64,000 bases of DNA from the NCBI RefSeq assembly GCF_016861655.1, contig NZ_BOLN01000009.1:1-64000 (forward strand), written 5' to 3'. The position numbers and the translations under genes are program-made. Each line of letters starts with the position of its first letter. The stretch's first letter is position 1. This DNA is from Levilactobacillus lanxiensis. Its GTDB lineage: Bacteria; Bacillota; Bacilli; Lactobacillales; Lactobacillaceae. Shown here piece by piece: positions 24,194-32,230 of this stretch. The notes under the pieces are model-generated. The model did not search any database, was not told the origin of the DNA, and saw only the letters and a program-made list of their open reading frames with translations.

Positions 24194-24988
24194 CTAGTCC
24201 AGTTCGTGGAGCCATTCTTCGGCTAGGTCGACCCAGTGCGCCACGTGTGGCAGCGCCGTCCCCGGCTTCCAAGCCGTGACGCGGTTGGCTAACGCTAAGC
24301 CGTGGGGGCCTTGATGGAAGACGTGAAGCTCCGTGTCCACGTTGGCCGCGATTGATGCTTGGGCGTAGTCGAAGGCGTTTTGCACGGGCACCAGGGGATC
24401 CTCTGCGGTGACCCAGATGAAGGTGGCGACGTTACGACTGTTGACGAGCTTATCCGCCGCGATGCTGGTCGGATCATCCGTCCATTTTGCCAGCATGTCT
24501 GCATCCGTGGGGTAGCCCGCTGCCGGCGTGATGACCGGGTAGCCGAGAATGACGGCCCGCGGTTTAATTTCGTAGGGCGTCGTGCCAGCTAATTTGTTAA
24601 AGGCCTCGTCGTGCCACAGGTCGTTGAACAGCGCGGTAATGTGACCGCCGACGGAGAAGCCCGCCACGAAGATATGATCCGTGTCAATCTGCCAGTTGTT
24701 GGCATTGCGCCGCAGCAGGGCCATCCCCTTAGCCAGTTCCACGACGGGCGTAGGCAACAGCGGCGTCTTTTCACCGACAAACGTGTAGCGCAGGAAGAAG
24801 GCCTGGTAGCCACGCGCTGACCAGGCTAACGCCAAGTCCTCGGCCTGTTGTTCAGGGATGTGGGTGTAGTTGCCGCCGGGAACGATGATGATGGCGGGAT
24901 AGGTGCCCGTGTCTTCAGCTGGCTCGCGCAGATACCCTTGTAAGTAAGCCTTCGACGTGGGCGCGAGTGGCAAAGTGATTGTTTTCAA
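24194..24988 (-). CDS. Alpha/beta hydrolase (esterase/xylan-esterase-like)
   Basis: A 264-residue hydrolase. VPGGNY at residues 36-41 is the oxyanion-hole turn, GFSVGG at 110-115 is the nucleophile elbow with Ser112, an acidic residue is in TAEDPLVPV, and the His is in HQGPHGLALA. No signal peptide is seen, so it acts in the cytoplasm. The sequence resembles the BD-FAE/esterase-lipase group that cleaves small acyl or acetyl esters; the substrate is unknown. The start follows an AGGTTT-type site. Confidence 0.85.
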   Translation of the reverse strand: MKTITLPLAPTSKAYLQGYLREPAEDTGTYPAIIIVPGGNYTHIPEQQAEDLALAWSARGYQAFFLRYTFVGEKTPLLPTPVVELAKGMALLRRNANNWQIDTDHIFVAGFSVGGHITALFNDLWHDEAFNKLAGTTPYEIKPRAVILGYPVITPAAGYPTDADMLAKWTDDPTSIAADKLVNSRNVATFIWVTAEDPLVPVQNAFDYAQASIAANVDTELHVFHQGPHGLALANRVTAWKPGTALPHVAHWVDLAEEWLHELD

Positions 24989-25207
24989 TTGCGAAACCTC
25001 CCAAAATAAGTCATGATAAGATTAATTGTTTCGTGAACGCGACCGCTCACAGATTTGTGGACGGCTCCTGTCAACGAAACGGGGTTCGGTCGCCGATGGA
25101 CTGGCCGAACGCATTCACCTTAAAGTATACCGCATTCACCAACGGGTTAGGTAGTGACCTGACAAGTTGCGTGGTGCGGGGATGATGAGAAATGAGGGGG
25201 TCAGGTG

Positions 25208-25753
25208 ATGGAGAAAATGAGTGAGACGGCGCGGGTGCGGTTACGGCCGCTGACCGAAAGTGACTTCCCGGGGTACCAACGCCTGTTGACGTTGCCGGCT
25301 GTGGCCGCGGCGAACGGGTCACCCGCCGATGCGGACCCGGAACAGGTCAAACGGTGGCTGGCGGCTGACCGCCAAAGTCCCTTTGCGTTTACCATAGAAG
25401 ACAAGGCGACACGTCGCTTCATGGGGACGATTTTATTTTATCAGCACACCGGGGATGCGGGTGAGCCAAGCACAGGCGAGTATGACCTGGGGTATTTTCT
25501 GGACCCCATCGACTGGGGACAGGGCATCATGCCCGAGGCCTTGGACGGCAGTCTGCAACTGGTCCGGCAGGCGAGTCAGCAGCCACAGACCGTCTGGGCA
25601 ACCTGCTATCTCAGCAACCATCGGTCGGCCCGGGTCTTAGAAAAGTTAGGCTTTCAGCTGGTCTTGGACCATTTTGTCGGGCCCAGCATCACGGGTGAAC
25701 CCGTGGCCCCACAGGCTTTGTATCGGTTGACGCTGCAACCAGTAGAAAAATAA
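25208..25753 (+). CDS. RimJ/RimL-type GNAT acetyltransferase
   Basis: A 181-residue protein starting MEKMSETARVRLRPLTESDF, the RimJ/RimL N-terminus. The acetyl-CoA region is YDLGYFLDPIDWGQGIMPEAL, and YLSNHRSARVLEKLGF is the conserved C-terminal turn. It acetylates a protein N-terminus or small amine; the acceptor is unknown. GAGGGGG precedes ATG 25208. Confidence 0.85.
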   Translation: MEKMSETARVRLRPLTESDFPGYQRLLTLPAVAAANGSPADADPEQVKRWLAADRQSPFAFTIEDKATRRFMGTILFYQHTGDAGEPSTGEYDLGYFLDPIDWGQGIMPEALDGSLQLVRQASQQPQTVWATCYLSNHRSARVLEKLGFQLVLDHFVGPSITGEPVAPQALYRLTLQPVEK

Positions 25754-25776
25754 TGCATTCTAATCGAAATTTCATC

Positions 25777-25805
25777 TTGCAATATTTGGTAGGGATGCGT
25801 ATACT
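25777..25805 (+). promoter_or_regulatory. Promoter of lysP leader
   Basis: TTGCAA at 25777-25782, 17-bp spacer, TATACT at 25800-25805. Confidence 0.75.
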
Positions 25806-25817
25806 ACAGAGTATCGA

Positions 25818-26060
25818 ATAGAAGAGGTGCGACCAACAAGAGTCGCTTTCCTGAGATGGGTCAACATCGCAGATGGAAAGCAAAAGGGGCGGTCGCCGAA
25901 ACCTGCGCGTGAGGACATAGCGTGTAGGTTGGGTCCTGGTTGAATAAATCAGGGACTGTCGCAGCCGAATAGGGGTTGCGGGGCGCTTTCAACGATATTG
26001 ACTTGGAATAATGAATTTTCCAATCTCTTTCGCGGGCTTTTATTGCGAAGGAGATTTTTT
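25818..26060 (+). promoter_or_regulatory. Lysine riboswitch (L box) with terminator
   Basis: GAAGAGGTGCG at 25821, an AAGAGTCGC element, the GGAAAGC..AAGGGGCGGTCGCCGAA stretch and a distal TGTCGCAGCC match the conserved core of lysine riboswitches. A terminator AATCTCTTTCGC/GCGAAGGAGATT with T6 lies at 26022-26060. Lysine binding is expected to favour termination, so permease expression rises when lysine is scarce. Confidence 0.85.
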
Positions 26061-26115
26061 AGTTCACTGGGTCGTTTCGAGGAAGTCCTTCTAAAATAAG
26101 AAGGAGGAAACATTT

Positions 26116-27627
26116 ATGGAACAAAGTATGACAAACGCAACAACCAGCGGGGCCTCTGATCAGGTCAAGCGGGGCCTCAAGACACGTCACGTCTCAATGA
26201 TCGCGTTAGGTGGCTGTATTGGGACCGGGTTATTCGTCGCCAGTGGGTCGGCTATTTCAACGGCCGGGCCTGGTGGTGCGCTGGTTGCTTACGTTGCCAT
26301 GGGTCTGATGGTGTACTTCCTGATGACCAGCTTGGGTGAAATGGCCACGAACATGCCAATCTCTGGCTCGTTCGCTGCTTACTCAGCCAAGTACGTTGAT
26401 CCAGCCTTAGGGTTTGCCATGGGCTGGAACTACTGGTTCAACTGGGCCATTACGGTTGCCGTTGATATTTCAACCGCCGCACTGGTCATGAAGTTTTGGT
26501 TACCCGGGGTCCCAAGTTGGATCTGGAGTGCCATTGCATTAGGCATCGTCTTCCTGATCAACGCCTTGGCCGTTCAAGCCTTTGGGGAAACGGAATTCTG
26601 GATGTCCTTGATCAAGGTTGTCACCATCTTCGTCTTCTTAGCCGTTGGGTTAATGACCATCGTGGGAATCATGGGTGGTCACGCCACTGGCTTGGAAAAC
26701 TTCACGTACAAGAAGGCCCCATTCGTTGGGGGCTTCCCCGCAATTCTGAGTGTCTTCGTGGTTGCTGGGTTCTCGTTCCAAGGAACTGAATTGGTTGGGA
26801 TTACCGCTGGTGAATCTGAAGATCCAGCACACAGTGTTCCCAAGGCCATCAATTCCGTATTCTGGCGGATTATCTTATTCTACATTTTAGCTATTTTTGT
26901 GATTGCCGCCGTTTTACCTTACACCAGTAAGGATCTGTTAGGTTCTTCCGCAACCGACATCGCCATCAGTCCTTTCACGTTGGTCTTCCAGCGTGCCGGC
27001 TTGGCCGCTGCCGCTAGTGTGATGAACGCCGTTATCTTAACGTCCGTGATTTCCGCTGCAAACTCTGGGATGTACGCTTCCACACGGATGTTGTACTCCC
27101 TGTCTAAGGAAGGTTACGCACCACAATTGTTCGAAAAGACTGGGAAGAACGGGATTCCTTATCCTGCCTTGTTTGCCACGACCATTGTCGCTGCGTTGAC
27201 CTTTATCAGTAGTATTGCGGGTCCACAAATCTACATGTGGCTGGTTGCTGCTAGTGGGCTGACCGGGTTCATCGCTTGGTTCGGGATTGCGCTGTCACAT
27301 TACCGGTTCCGTCGGGCATTCATCAAGCAAGGACACAAGCTGTCCGAACTGAGCTATCACGCAAAGTGGTTCCCAATCGGACCAATCCTGGCGTTGATTC
27401 TCTGTGTGGCTGTGATTGTTGGGCAAGACCCACAATCCTTCTTCTCAGGTAACTGGGAACAAGTCTTGGTCACCTACATCAGTGTGCCATTGGTCTTAGT
27501 CCTTTACATCGGCTACAAGATCAAGAAGCACACCAAGTTGATTCCGCTGAGCGAAGTTGACGTTGCCCCTGTTCATAAGGAAGGCACGTTAAAAGAAGTT
27601 AAGGCGGATGCTACTTCAAACGATTAA
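26116..27627 (+). CDS. lysP: Lysine-specific permease (APC family)
   Basis: A 503-residue amino acid permease with 12 helices. The N-terminus RGLKTRHVSMIALGGCIGTG and the next segment LFVASGSAISTAGPGG are the APC/AAT signature, and FQGTELVGITAGESEDPAHS is conserved in LysP and related permeases. AAGGAGG precedes ATG 26116. The lysine riboswitch upstream makes lysine the most likely substrate. A terminator ends this single-gene unit. Confidence 0.93.
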   Translation: MEQSMTNATTSGASDQVKRGLKTRHVSMIALGGCIGTGLFVASGSAISTAGPGGALVAYVAMGLMVYFLMTSLGEMATNMPISGSFAAYSAKYVDPALGFAMGWNYWFNWAITVAVDISTAALVMKFWLPGVPSWIWSAIALGIVFLINALAVQAFGETEFWMSLIKVVTIFVFLAVGLMTIVGIMGGHATGLENFTYKKAPFVGGFPAILSVFVVAGFSFQGTELVGITAGESEDPAHSVPKAINSVFWRIILFYILAIFVIAAVLPYTSKDLLGSSATDIAISPFTLVFQRAGLAAAASVMNAVILTSVISAANSGMYASTRMLYSLSKEGYAPQLFEKTGKNGIPYPALFATTIVAALTFISSIAGPQIYMWLVAASGLTGFIAWFGIALSHYRFRRAFIKQGHKLSELSYHAKWFPIGPILALILCVAVIVGQDPQSFFSGNWEQVLVTYISVPLVLVLYIGYKIKKHTKLIPLSEVDVAPVHKEGTLKEVKADATSND

Positions 27628-27670
27628 ACTAGAAATTAGTGTGGGCACACGAAATTTTTAAATAAATCTG

Positions 27671-27714
27671 AACGGCGTCTAGTCGGCGAATAGTCGGTCT
27701 AGGCGCCGTTTTTA
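27671..27714 (+). terminator. Terminator of lysP
   Basis: AACGGCGTCTAGTCGGC pairs with GTCGGTCTAGGCGCCGTT, followed by TTTT. Confidence 0.85.
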
Positions 27715-27748
27715 ACGGATTGGCTAGAGAGAAAATGGCCACGACATA

Positions 27749-27777
27749 TTGTCTTTTACCCATGAGGTTGGTACAAT
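27749..27777 (+). promoter_or_regulatory. Promoter of deoxynucleoside kinase gene
   Basis: TTGTCT at 27749-27754, 17-bp spacer, TACAAT at 27772-27777. Confidence 0.7.
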
Positions 27778-27842
27778 ATGTGGTGTTGAAATTTTGGCCG
27801 GACGAAAAAAGCCGGCGCGTCGTTATTTAAAGGAGAGATTGC

Positions 27843-28475
27843 ATGCTTGTATTATCGGGAACTATCGGAGCCGGCAAAACGAGTTTAACCACTTTGTTAG
27901 CCGAACACTTAAACAAACCAGCATTTTATGAATCAGTGGATGACAACAAAATCTTGCCACTGTTCTACCAGAACCCCCAGAAGTATGCTTTCTTGCTTCA
28001 AATTTACTTCTTAAACAAGCGTTTGGACAACATCAAGGCTGCCAACGCCGATGATGAAAGTGTTTTGGACCGCTCAATCTTTGAGGATTCCTTACTCTTC
28101 CATTTGAACGCCGACTTAGGCCGGGCCACCAGCACGGAAGTCGACATCTACGATTCCCTGTTGGCCAACATGATGCAAGAATTACCTGACGCGACACACA
28201 AGAAGAACCCAGACTTACTGATTCACATCAACATCTCCTTTGAAACGATGCTGGAACGGATCAAGAAGCGCGGCCGGTCATACGAACAAATCGACCATGA
28301 CCCCAGCCTCTACAAATACTACCAAGAACTCGATCAACGTTACGTTGACTGGTACAACGCCTACGACAAGTCACCTAAGATGCAAATTGACGGCGACAAG
28401 CTGGACTTCGTGGAAGACCCAGCTGCGCGTGACCAAGTCTTACACTTGATTGACGAAAAAATTGCTTCACTGTAA
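27843..28475 (+). CDS. Deoxynucleoside kinase (dGK/dAK type)
   Basis: A 210-residue kinase. The P-loop GTIGAGKT lies at residues 6-13, the LDRSIFED (DRS) motif near residues 75-82 matches the deoxyadenosine/deoxyguanosine kinases of lactobacilli, and RIKKRGRSYEQ is the lid. It phosphorylates purine deoxynucleosides for salvage in the cytoplasm. Which of the two kinase partners it represents cannot be decided. AAAGGAGAG precedes the start. Confidence 0.88.
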   Translation: MLVLSGTIGAGKTSLTTLLAEHLNKPAFYESVDDNKILPLFYQNPQKYAFLLQIYFLNKRLDNIKAANADDESVLDRSIFEDSLLFHLNADLGRATSTEVDIYDSLLANMMQELPDATHKKNPDLLIHINISFETMLERIKKRGRSYEQIDHDPSLYKYYQELDQRYVDWYNAYDKSPKMQIDGDKLDFVEDPAARDQVLHLIDEKIASL

Positions 28476-28493
28476 AACATTGCTACAAAAATA

Positions 28494-28531
28494 AAGTGGT
28501 TCCGCGCCCCCGGGCACGGAGCCACTTTTGC
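28494..28531 (+). terminator. Terminator of deoxynucleoside kinase gene
   Basis: AAGTGGTTCCGCGC pairs with GCACGGAGCCACTT, followed by TTG. Confidence 0.8.
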
Positions 28532-28551
28532 TTAGCGCTACTTCCACCTCC

Positions 28552-28718
28552 AGTCACTCAAATGGGCTGCCCTATGGGGAACGCTTGAAGCCTGAGAAGC
28601 GGTCTTCAAGCTCGCCTTTAAGCCGCAAAAATCGCGTCTTAAAGGTCGTCCGGTGTTCTAAGGCCGAGAAGTCCGCTCGGTCTAAGAACACCGACACAGG
28701 GCAGTCCATTTGGTGACT
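28552..28718 (+). repeat. Palindromic repeat R12 (hybrid of A and B)
   Basis: Arms AGTCACTCAAATGG and CTGCCCT (28552-28573) pair with AGGGCAGTCCATTTGGTGAC (from 28698) with one bulge and one mismatch. Hairpins are CTTGAAG/CTTCAAG, CTTTAAG/CTTAAAG and GGTGTTCT/AGAACACC. It ends with the CACCGACACAG of family A, so it is an intermediate form. Confidence 0.82.
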
Positions 28719-28969
28719 TCCGGTTCCAGTAGCACTAAGCAAAAGTGGCCGGCTCTTTGATTGTATAGTGGGGGATGACTTTGCCGTTCGCTAAATGGCT
28801 ACAACATTGCGGTAGGTCCCTGAGCGAATCTGAGGCTGCGTCAGTTACTTTAATGACCTGCTAGTGTTGTTGGAGGGGTAAAGCAGGATATACGTCAAAT
28901 AACACGCACATGAGGGGACGTTGACCACTACCACTGTCAGCCAGAGTGAGACAGGGCGGCTAGGACCAC

Positions 28970-29210
28970 GCCAATTGAAAATGGTATGGCCAGTCTAAGT
29001 GACCAGAGGCGGGCCAAGGCGAGCAGCTGTGTCGGTGTTCTTAACTGAGGGGGCTTCTCAGTTTAGAACACGGGACAACCTTTGAGACCGCTCCCCAGGC
29101 TCAAAGTTGAGGTGGAAGCCCGTCCCTCAGGCTGGAACCGGCCCCACAGCAGGGAACCTTGAGCCCGCCGCCGGGAACGAACAACTAGCCAAGCCCCATT
29201 TTCAATTGGC
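28970..29210 (+). repeat. Palindromic repeat R13 (family A)
   Basis: Core 28999-29179 from GTGACCAGAGGCGGGCC to GGGAACG. Perfect 15-bp arms GCCAATTGAAAATGG (28970-28984) and complement (29196-29210) lie about 15 bp outside it. The right arm directly abuts the serS promoter. The gap 28719-28969 shows no other feature. Confidence 0.85.
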
Positions 29211-29212
29211 AA

Positions 29213-29241
29213 TTGTCATTGGAAAAGAAATGCGGTATGAT
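29213..29241 (+). promoter_or_regulatory. Promoter of serS
   Basis: TTGTCA at 29213-29218, 17-bp spacer, TATGAT at 29236-29241. Confidence 0.8.
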
Positions 29242-29244
29242 GAG

Positions 29245-29461
29245 TGTATTCAAAAACACGAAGTGCCTATCCAGTAGACGGCCAGAGAAGCGGGGCAAGC
29301 TGCAAACCGCAACGTCGAACATTCCAGCACTAACTAAAGTGGGCGGGTAATGCCGCACGGTGCAGACCGTTATCATGTTCAAGGGTGTAACTGGGTGAAC
29401 CAGCTGCGAACTTGGGTGGTACCGCGAAGGTCTTCGTCCCATGTGACGGAGGCCTTTTTTG
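29245..29461 (+). promoter_or_regulatory. Serine T-box leader
   Basis: The T-box sequence GGGTGGTACCGCG lies at 29414-29426, followed by a terminator AAGGTCTTCGTC/GACGGAGGCCTT with T6. Stem I with an AGAGAAG bulge and a GAACATTCCA specifier loop precedes it; TCC at 29323-29325 is a serine codon. Uncharged tRNA-Ser should prevent termination and raise serS expression. Confidence 0.9.
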
Positions 29462-29494
29462 TATCATCCGTGAAAAAGAGAGGAGCACAACTGT

Positions 29495-30766
29495 ATGTTA
29501 GATTTGAAATTGATTCGCCAAGAACCAGATTTTATTAAAGAAAAATTAGCCACGCGGGGTGTTGATCCCGCTGATATCGATAGCTTACTGGCTTTGGATG
29601 CCCAACGCCGGGAACTGATCGTTAAGAGTGAAACCATGAAGGCCCAACGGAACACGGTCTCCGATGAAATTTCGCAATTGAAGCGCAACAAGGAAGACGC
29701 CAACGATAAGATTACCGAGATGCGTCAGGTCAGCGCCGACATCAAGAAGATCGATGCCGACCTCGATGACTTAAAGGCCCAGGTGCACGATGCCGCTGCC
29801 CATTTACCAAACATTCCCAACGACAACGTGCCAGTTGGCTTAACGGAAGACGGTAGCGTTGAGATCCGTCAATGGGGCGAGAAGCCTAACTTGGACTTTA
29901 CGCCTAAGGCTCACTACGAATTGGGCGAAGACTTAGGCATCCTGGACTTTGAGGCCGGTGCCAAGGTTTCCGGTAGCCGTTACCTCTACTACTTGGGCTT
30001 GGGCGCACGTCTGGAACGGGCCGTTTACAACTTCTTCTTGGACGAAAATACCAAGGCGGGGTTCAAAGAAGTTTTGCCACCTTACATCGTCAACGATGAC
30101 TCGATGTACGGGACTGGCCAATTCCCTAAGTTTAAGGAAGATGTTTACCAGTTACGCGACGAAGACATGACGTTGATTCCAACCGCCGAGGTGCCATTGG
30201 TCAACTATTACCGTGACGAAGTGATCCCTGAAGAGGACCTGCCAGTTTGGTTCACGGCCTTGACGCCAGCATTCCGGTCCGAAGCCGGGAGTGCCGGGCG
30301 TGACACCCGAGGACTGATTCGCTTACACCAATTTAACAAGGTTGAAATGGTGAAGTTCTGTAAGCCAGAAAACTCATGGGATGAACTGGAAGCTTTGACG
30401 AAACACGCTGAGAGCCTCTTACAGAAGTTGGGCTTGGCTTACCATGTGATTACGTTGACGACCAGCGACATGAGCTTTACGGCCGCCATGACGCATGATT
30501 TGGAGGTCTGGTTCCCAGAACAAAACACGTACCGGGAAATTTCCAGCTGCTCAAACACGACGGACTTCCAAGCACGTCGGGCCCACATCCAATATCGAGA
30601 TGACAATGGCAAGTTGCAATACGTTCACGCGTTGAACGGTTCTGGTTTGGCCGTTGGTCGGGCCGTGGCCGCTATTTTGGAAAACTACCAAAACGCCGAC
30701 GGTTCCGTGACGATTCCGGATGTCCTGGTGCCTTACATGGGTGGCGTCACCAAGATCACCAAGTAG
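29495..30766 (+). CDS. serS: Seryl-tRNA synthetase
   Basis: A 423-residue class II aminoacyl-tRNA synthetase charging tRNA-Ser. The N-terminal long coiled coil (about residues 30-100) binds the tRNA variable arm. Motif 2 is [20 protein letters not shown], and motif 3 is [15 protein letters not shown] near the C-terminus. It starts after GAGAGGAG and is controlled by a serine T-box. Confidence 0.97.
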   Translation: MLDLKLIRQEPDFIKEKLATRGVDPADIDSLLALDAQRRELIVKSETMKAQRNTVSDEISQLKRNKEDANDKITEMRQVSADIKKIDADLDDLKAQVHDAAAHLPNIPNDNVPVGLTEDGSVEIRQWGEKPNLDFTPKAHYELGEDLGILDFEAGAKVSGSRYLYYLGLGARLERAVYNFFLDENTKAGFKEVLPPYIVNDDSMYGTGQFPKFKEDVYQLRDEDMTLIPTAEVPLVNYYRDEVIPEEDLPVWFTALTPAFRSEAGSAGRDTRGLIRLHQFNKVEMVKFCKPENSWDELEALTKHAESLLQKLGLAYHVITLTTSDMSFTAAMTHDLEVWFPEQNTYREISSCSNTTDFQARRAHIQYRDDNGKLQYVHALNGSGLAVGRAVAAILENYQNADGSVTIPDVLVPYMGGVTKITK

Positions 30767-30798
30767 GACTTAAAAATCAAATAAGCCTGAATCACTAG

Positions 30799-30847
30799 CA
30801 GGTGGGTTCCTTATCCGTGATGGATAGGGGGTCTGCCTGTTTTTTGT
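30799..30847 (+). terminator. Terminator of serS
   Basis: CAGGTGGGTTCCTTATCC pairs with GGATAGGGGGTCTGCCTG, followed by TTTTTT. Confidence 0.75.
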
Positions 30848-30922
30848 GTGCGAAATGCGGGGGTGGGGAGTGAGTGAAAAAACAATTTTTTGAATATTTT
30901 TGAATATTTTTGTAATTTCTAG

Positions 30923-30951
30923 TTGACGAGTTATGGGGTTTCGTATAAAAT
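30923..30951 (+). promoter_or_regulatory. Upstream promoter of tRNA cluster region
   Basis: TTGACG at 30923-30928, 17-bp spacer, TAAAAT at 30946-30951. The following 200 bp hold several short AT-rich hairpins and no ORF, so a leader or small RNA is possible. Confidence 0.5.
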
Positions 30952-31147
30952 AGTTTTTGTTGGTTAATTAGTCCATCACGCAGAACGCTGATGAGCTAGC
31001 CAACCGGGAATTGCGAGAAATAAACTTCTCAAAGTTTTTCGAAAAAAAACTAGCTTTTTCATTCTGAATGAGCTACAATGTTACTTGTCGTCAAGCGATT
31101 AGTTATTCAACCAACGAATATTTATTCAAAATATTTTAAAAAAGTTG

Positions 31148-31176
31148 TTGACATCATCTGCTAGACATGGTAAATT
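31148..31176 (+). promoter_or_regulatory. Promoter of tRNA cluster
   Basis: TTGACA at 31148-31153, 17-bp spacer, TAAATT at 31171-31176, 48 bp before the first tRNA. Confidence 0.8.
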
Positions 31177-31224
31177 GTAATAGTTGTTTCGAACGAGGAC
31201 ATCAGTTCTTGTTTCGGGAAATAT

Positions 31225-31297
31225 GGAGGATTAGCTCAGTTGGGAGAGCGTCTGCCTTACAAGCAGAGGGTCACAGGTTCGAGCCCTGTATCCTCCA
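31225..31297 (+). tRNA. tRNA-Val (TAC)
   Basis: Cloverleaf with GGAGGAT/ATCCTCC acceptor, loop CTTACAA giving anticodon TAC, and GGTTCGAGCC T arm. No CCA is encoded. Confidence 0.95.
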
Positions 31298-31335
31298 TTG
31301 GGACCCCGGTCCCTGGCGGTTAGTTCGCCAACGTT

Positions 31336-31417
31336 GCAGGTGTGGCGGAACTGGCAGACGCGCTAGATTTAGGTTCTAGTGTCTTATGACGTGGGGGTTC
31401 GAGTCCCTTCACCTGCA
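31336..31417 (+). tRNA. tRNA-Leu (TAG)
   Basis: Class II tRNA with a variable arm. Acceptor GCAGGTG/CACCTGC; loop TTTAGGT, anticodon TAG. Confidence 0.95.
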
Positions 31418-31453
31418 TTAACTAAATATTGCAAAATATTTTAAAAATATTTT

Positions 31454-31526
31454 GCCGACTTAGCTCAGTTGGCAGAGCATCTCACTAGTAATGAGGAGGT
31501 CGGAGGTTCGAATCCTCTAGTCGGCA
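31454..31526 (+). tRNA. tRNA-Thr (AGT)
   Basis: Acceptor GCCGACT/AGTCGGC; anticodon loop CTAGTAA gives anticodon AGT, reading ACU. A34 outside tRNA-Arg is uncommon in bacteria. Confidence 0.9.
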
Positions 31527-31553
31527 TGGCACCATAAATAAAATAGCCAATTT

Positions 31554-31625
31554 GCGGAAGTAGTTCAGTGGTAGAACATCACCTTGCCATGGTGGGGGTC
31601 GCGGGTTCGAATCCCGTCTTCCGCT
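31554..31625 (+). tRNA. tRNA-Gly (GCC)
   Basis: Acceptor GCGGAAG/CTTCCGC; loop TTGCCAT, anticodon GCC. Confidence 0.95.
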
Positions 31626-31636
31626 TTTGCCCTTTT

Positions 31637-31722
31637 GCCGGGGTGGCGGAATTGGCAGACGCACAGGACTTAAAATCCTGCGGTCAGTGATGACCGTACC
31701 GGTTCGATCCCGGTCCTCGGCA
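31637..31722 (+). tRNA. tRNA-Leu (TAA)
   Basis: Class II tRNA with a variable arm. Acceptor GCCGGGG/CCTCGGC; loop CTTAAAA, anticodon TAA. Confidence 0.95.
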
Positions 31723-31744
31723 TTCAACAACTTAATATCATTAT

Positions 31745-31818
31745 GCACCCATAGCGCAACTGGATAGAGTGTCTGACTACGAATCAGAAGGTTGTAGGTT
31801 CGACTCCTACTGGGTGCA
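31745..31818 (+). tRNA. tRNA-Arg (ACG)
   Basis: Acceptor GCACCCA/TGGGTGC; loop CTACGAA, anticodon ACG, normally edited to inosine by TadA. Confidence 0.95.
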
Positions 31819-31855
31819 TTTTTGTTGCTTATGAATAACCGCATAAGCAATTTTT
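31819..31855 (+). terminator. Terminator-like hairpin inside tRNA cluster
   Basis: TTGCTTATG pairs with CATAAGCAA, followed by TTTTT. No new promoter fits before the next tRNA, so it may be a partial terminator or a processing signal. Confidence 0.5.
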
Positions 31856-31929
31856 CGGGAAGTAGCTCAGCTTGGTAGAGCACCTGGTTTGGGACCAGGG
31901 GGTCGCAGGTTCGAATCCTGTCTTCCCGA
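31856..31929 (+). tRNA. tRNA-Pro (TGG)
   Basis: Acceptor CGGGAAG/CTTCCCG; loop TTTGGGA, anticodon TGG. Confidence 0.95.
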
Positions 31930-31958
31930 TAAACTGACGCAAGGTCAGCGGGCTATTT

Positions 31959-32032
31959 CGGGAAGTAGCTCAGCTTGGTAGAGCACCACGTTCGGGACGT
32001 GGGGGTCGCAAGTTCAAATCTTGTCTTCCCGA
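31959..32032 (+). tRNA. tRNA-Pro (CGG)
   Basis: Nearly identical to the preceding tRNA-Pro except for the anticodon stem and loop (TTCGGGA, anticodon CGG) and a few T-arm bases. It probably arose by tandem duplication. Confidence 0.95.
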
Positions 32033-32063
32033 TTTTTTTATCCCGAATTACATACGAAAAATG

Positions 32064-32109
32064 AAACGGTCACTTCCTTACTAATTGTTTGGAAGTCGGC
32101 CGTTTTTTT
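32064..32109 (+). terminator. Terminator of tRNA cluster
   Basis: AACGGTCACTTCC pairs with GGAAGTCGGCCGTT, followed by seven T residues. Confidence 0.8.
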
Positions 32110-32155
32110 GTTATGCTTATCTTCCAGAACTTCTCGGTGAAATGCGGTCTAATCC

Positions 32156-32184
32156 TTTGCATTTTCATGGAAAGTTCGTATAAT
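32156..32184 (+). promoter_or_regulatory. Promoter of ctsR-clpC
   Basis: TTTGCA at 32156-32161, 17-bp spacer, TATAAT at 32179-32184. Confidence 0.8.
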
Positions 32185-32187
32185 ATT

Positions 32188-32202
32188 AGTCAACATTAGT
32201 CA
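32188..32202 (+). promoter_or_regulatory. CtsR-box-like direct repeat
   Basis: AGTCAACATTAGTCA is a direct repeat close to the CtsR consensus of two GTCAAA half sites. It lies just after the -10, where CtsR would block transcription of its own operon. Confidence 0.6.
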
Positions 32203-32230
32203 GAAGAACTGCACCGAAGGGGGGACGATA

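Noticed and set aside
27749-27931. Plus-strand frame of 60 codons before the kinase gene
   Set aside because: It overlaps the promoter and the start of the kinase gene in another frame.
7007-29210. CRISPR array or classical insertion sequences for the repeats
   Set aside because: Copies are 160-250 bp, widely spaced, in both orientations, without spacers, cas genes or a transposase frame.
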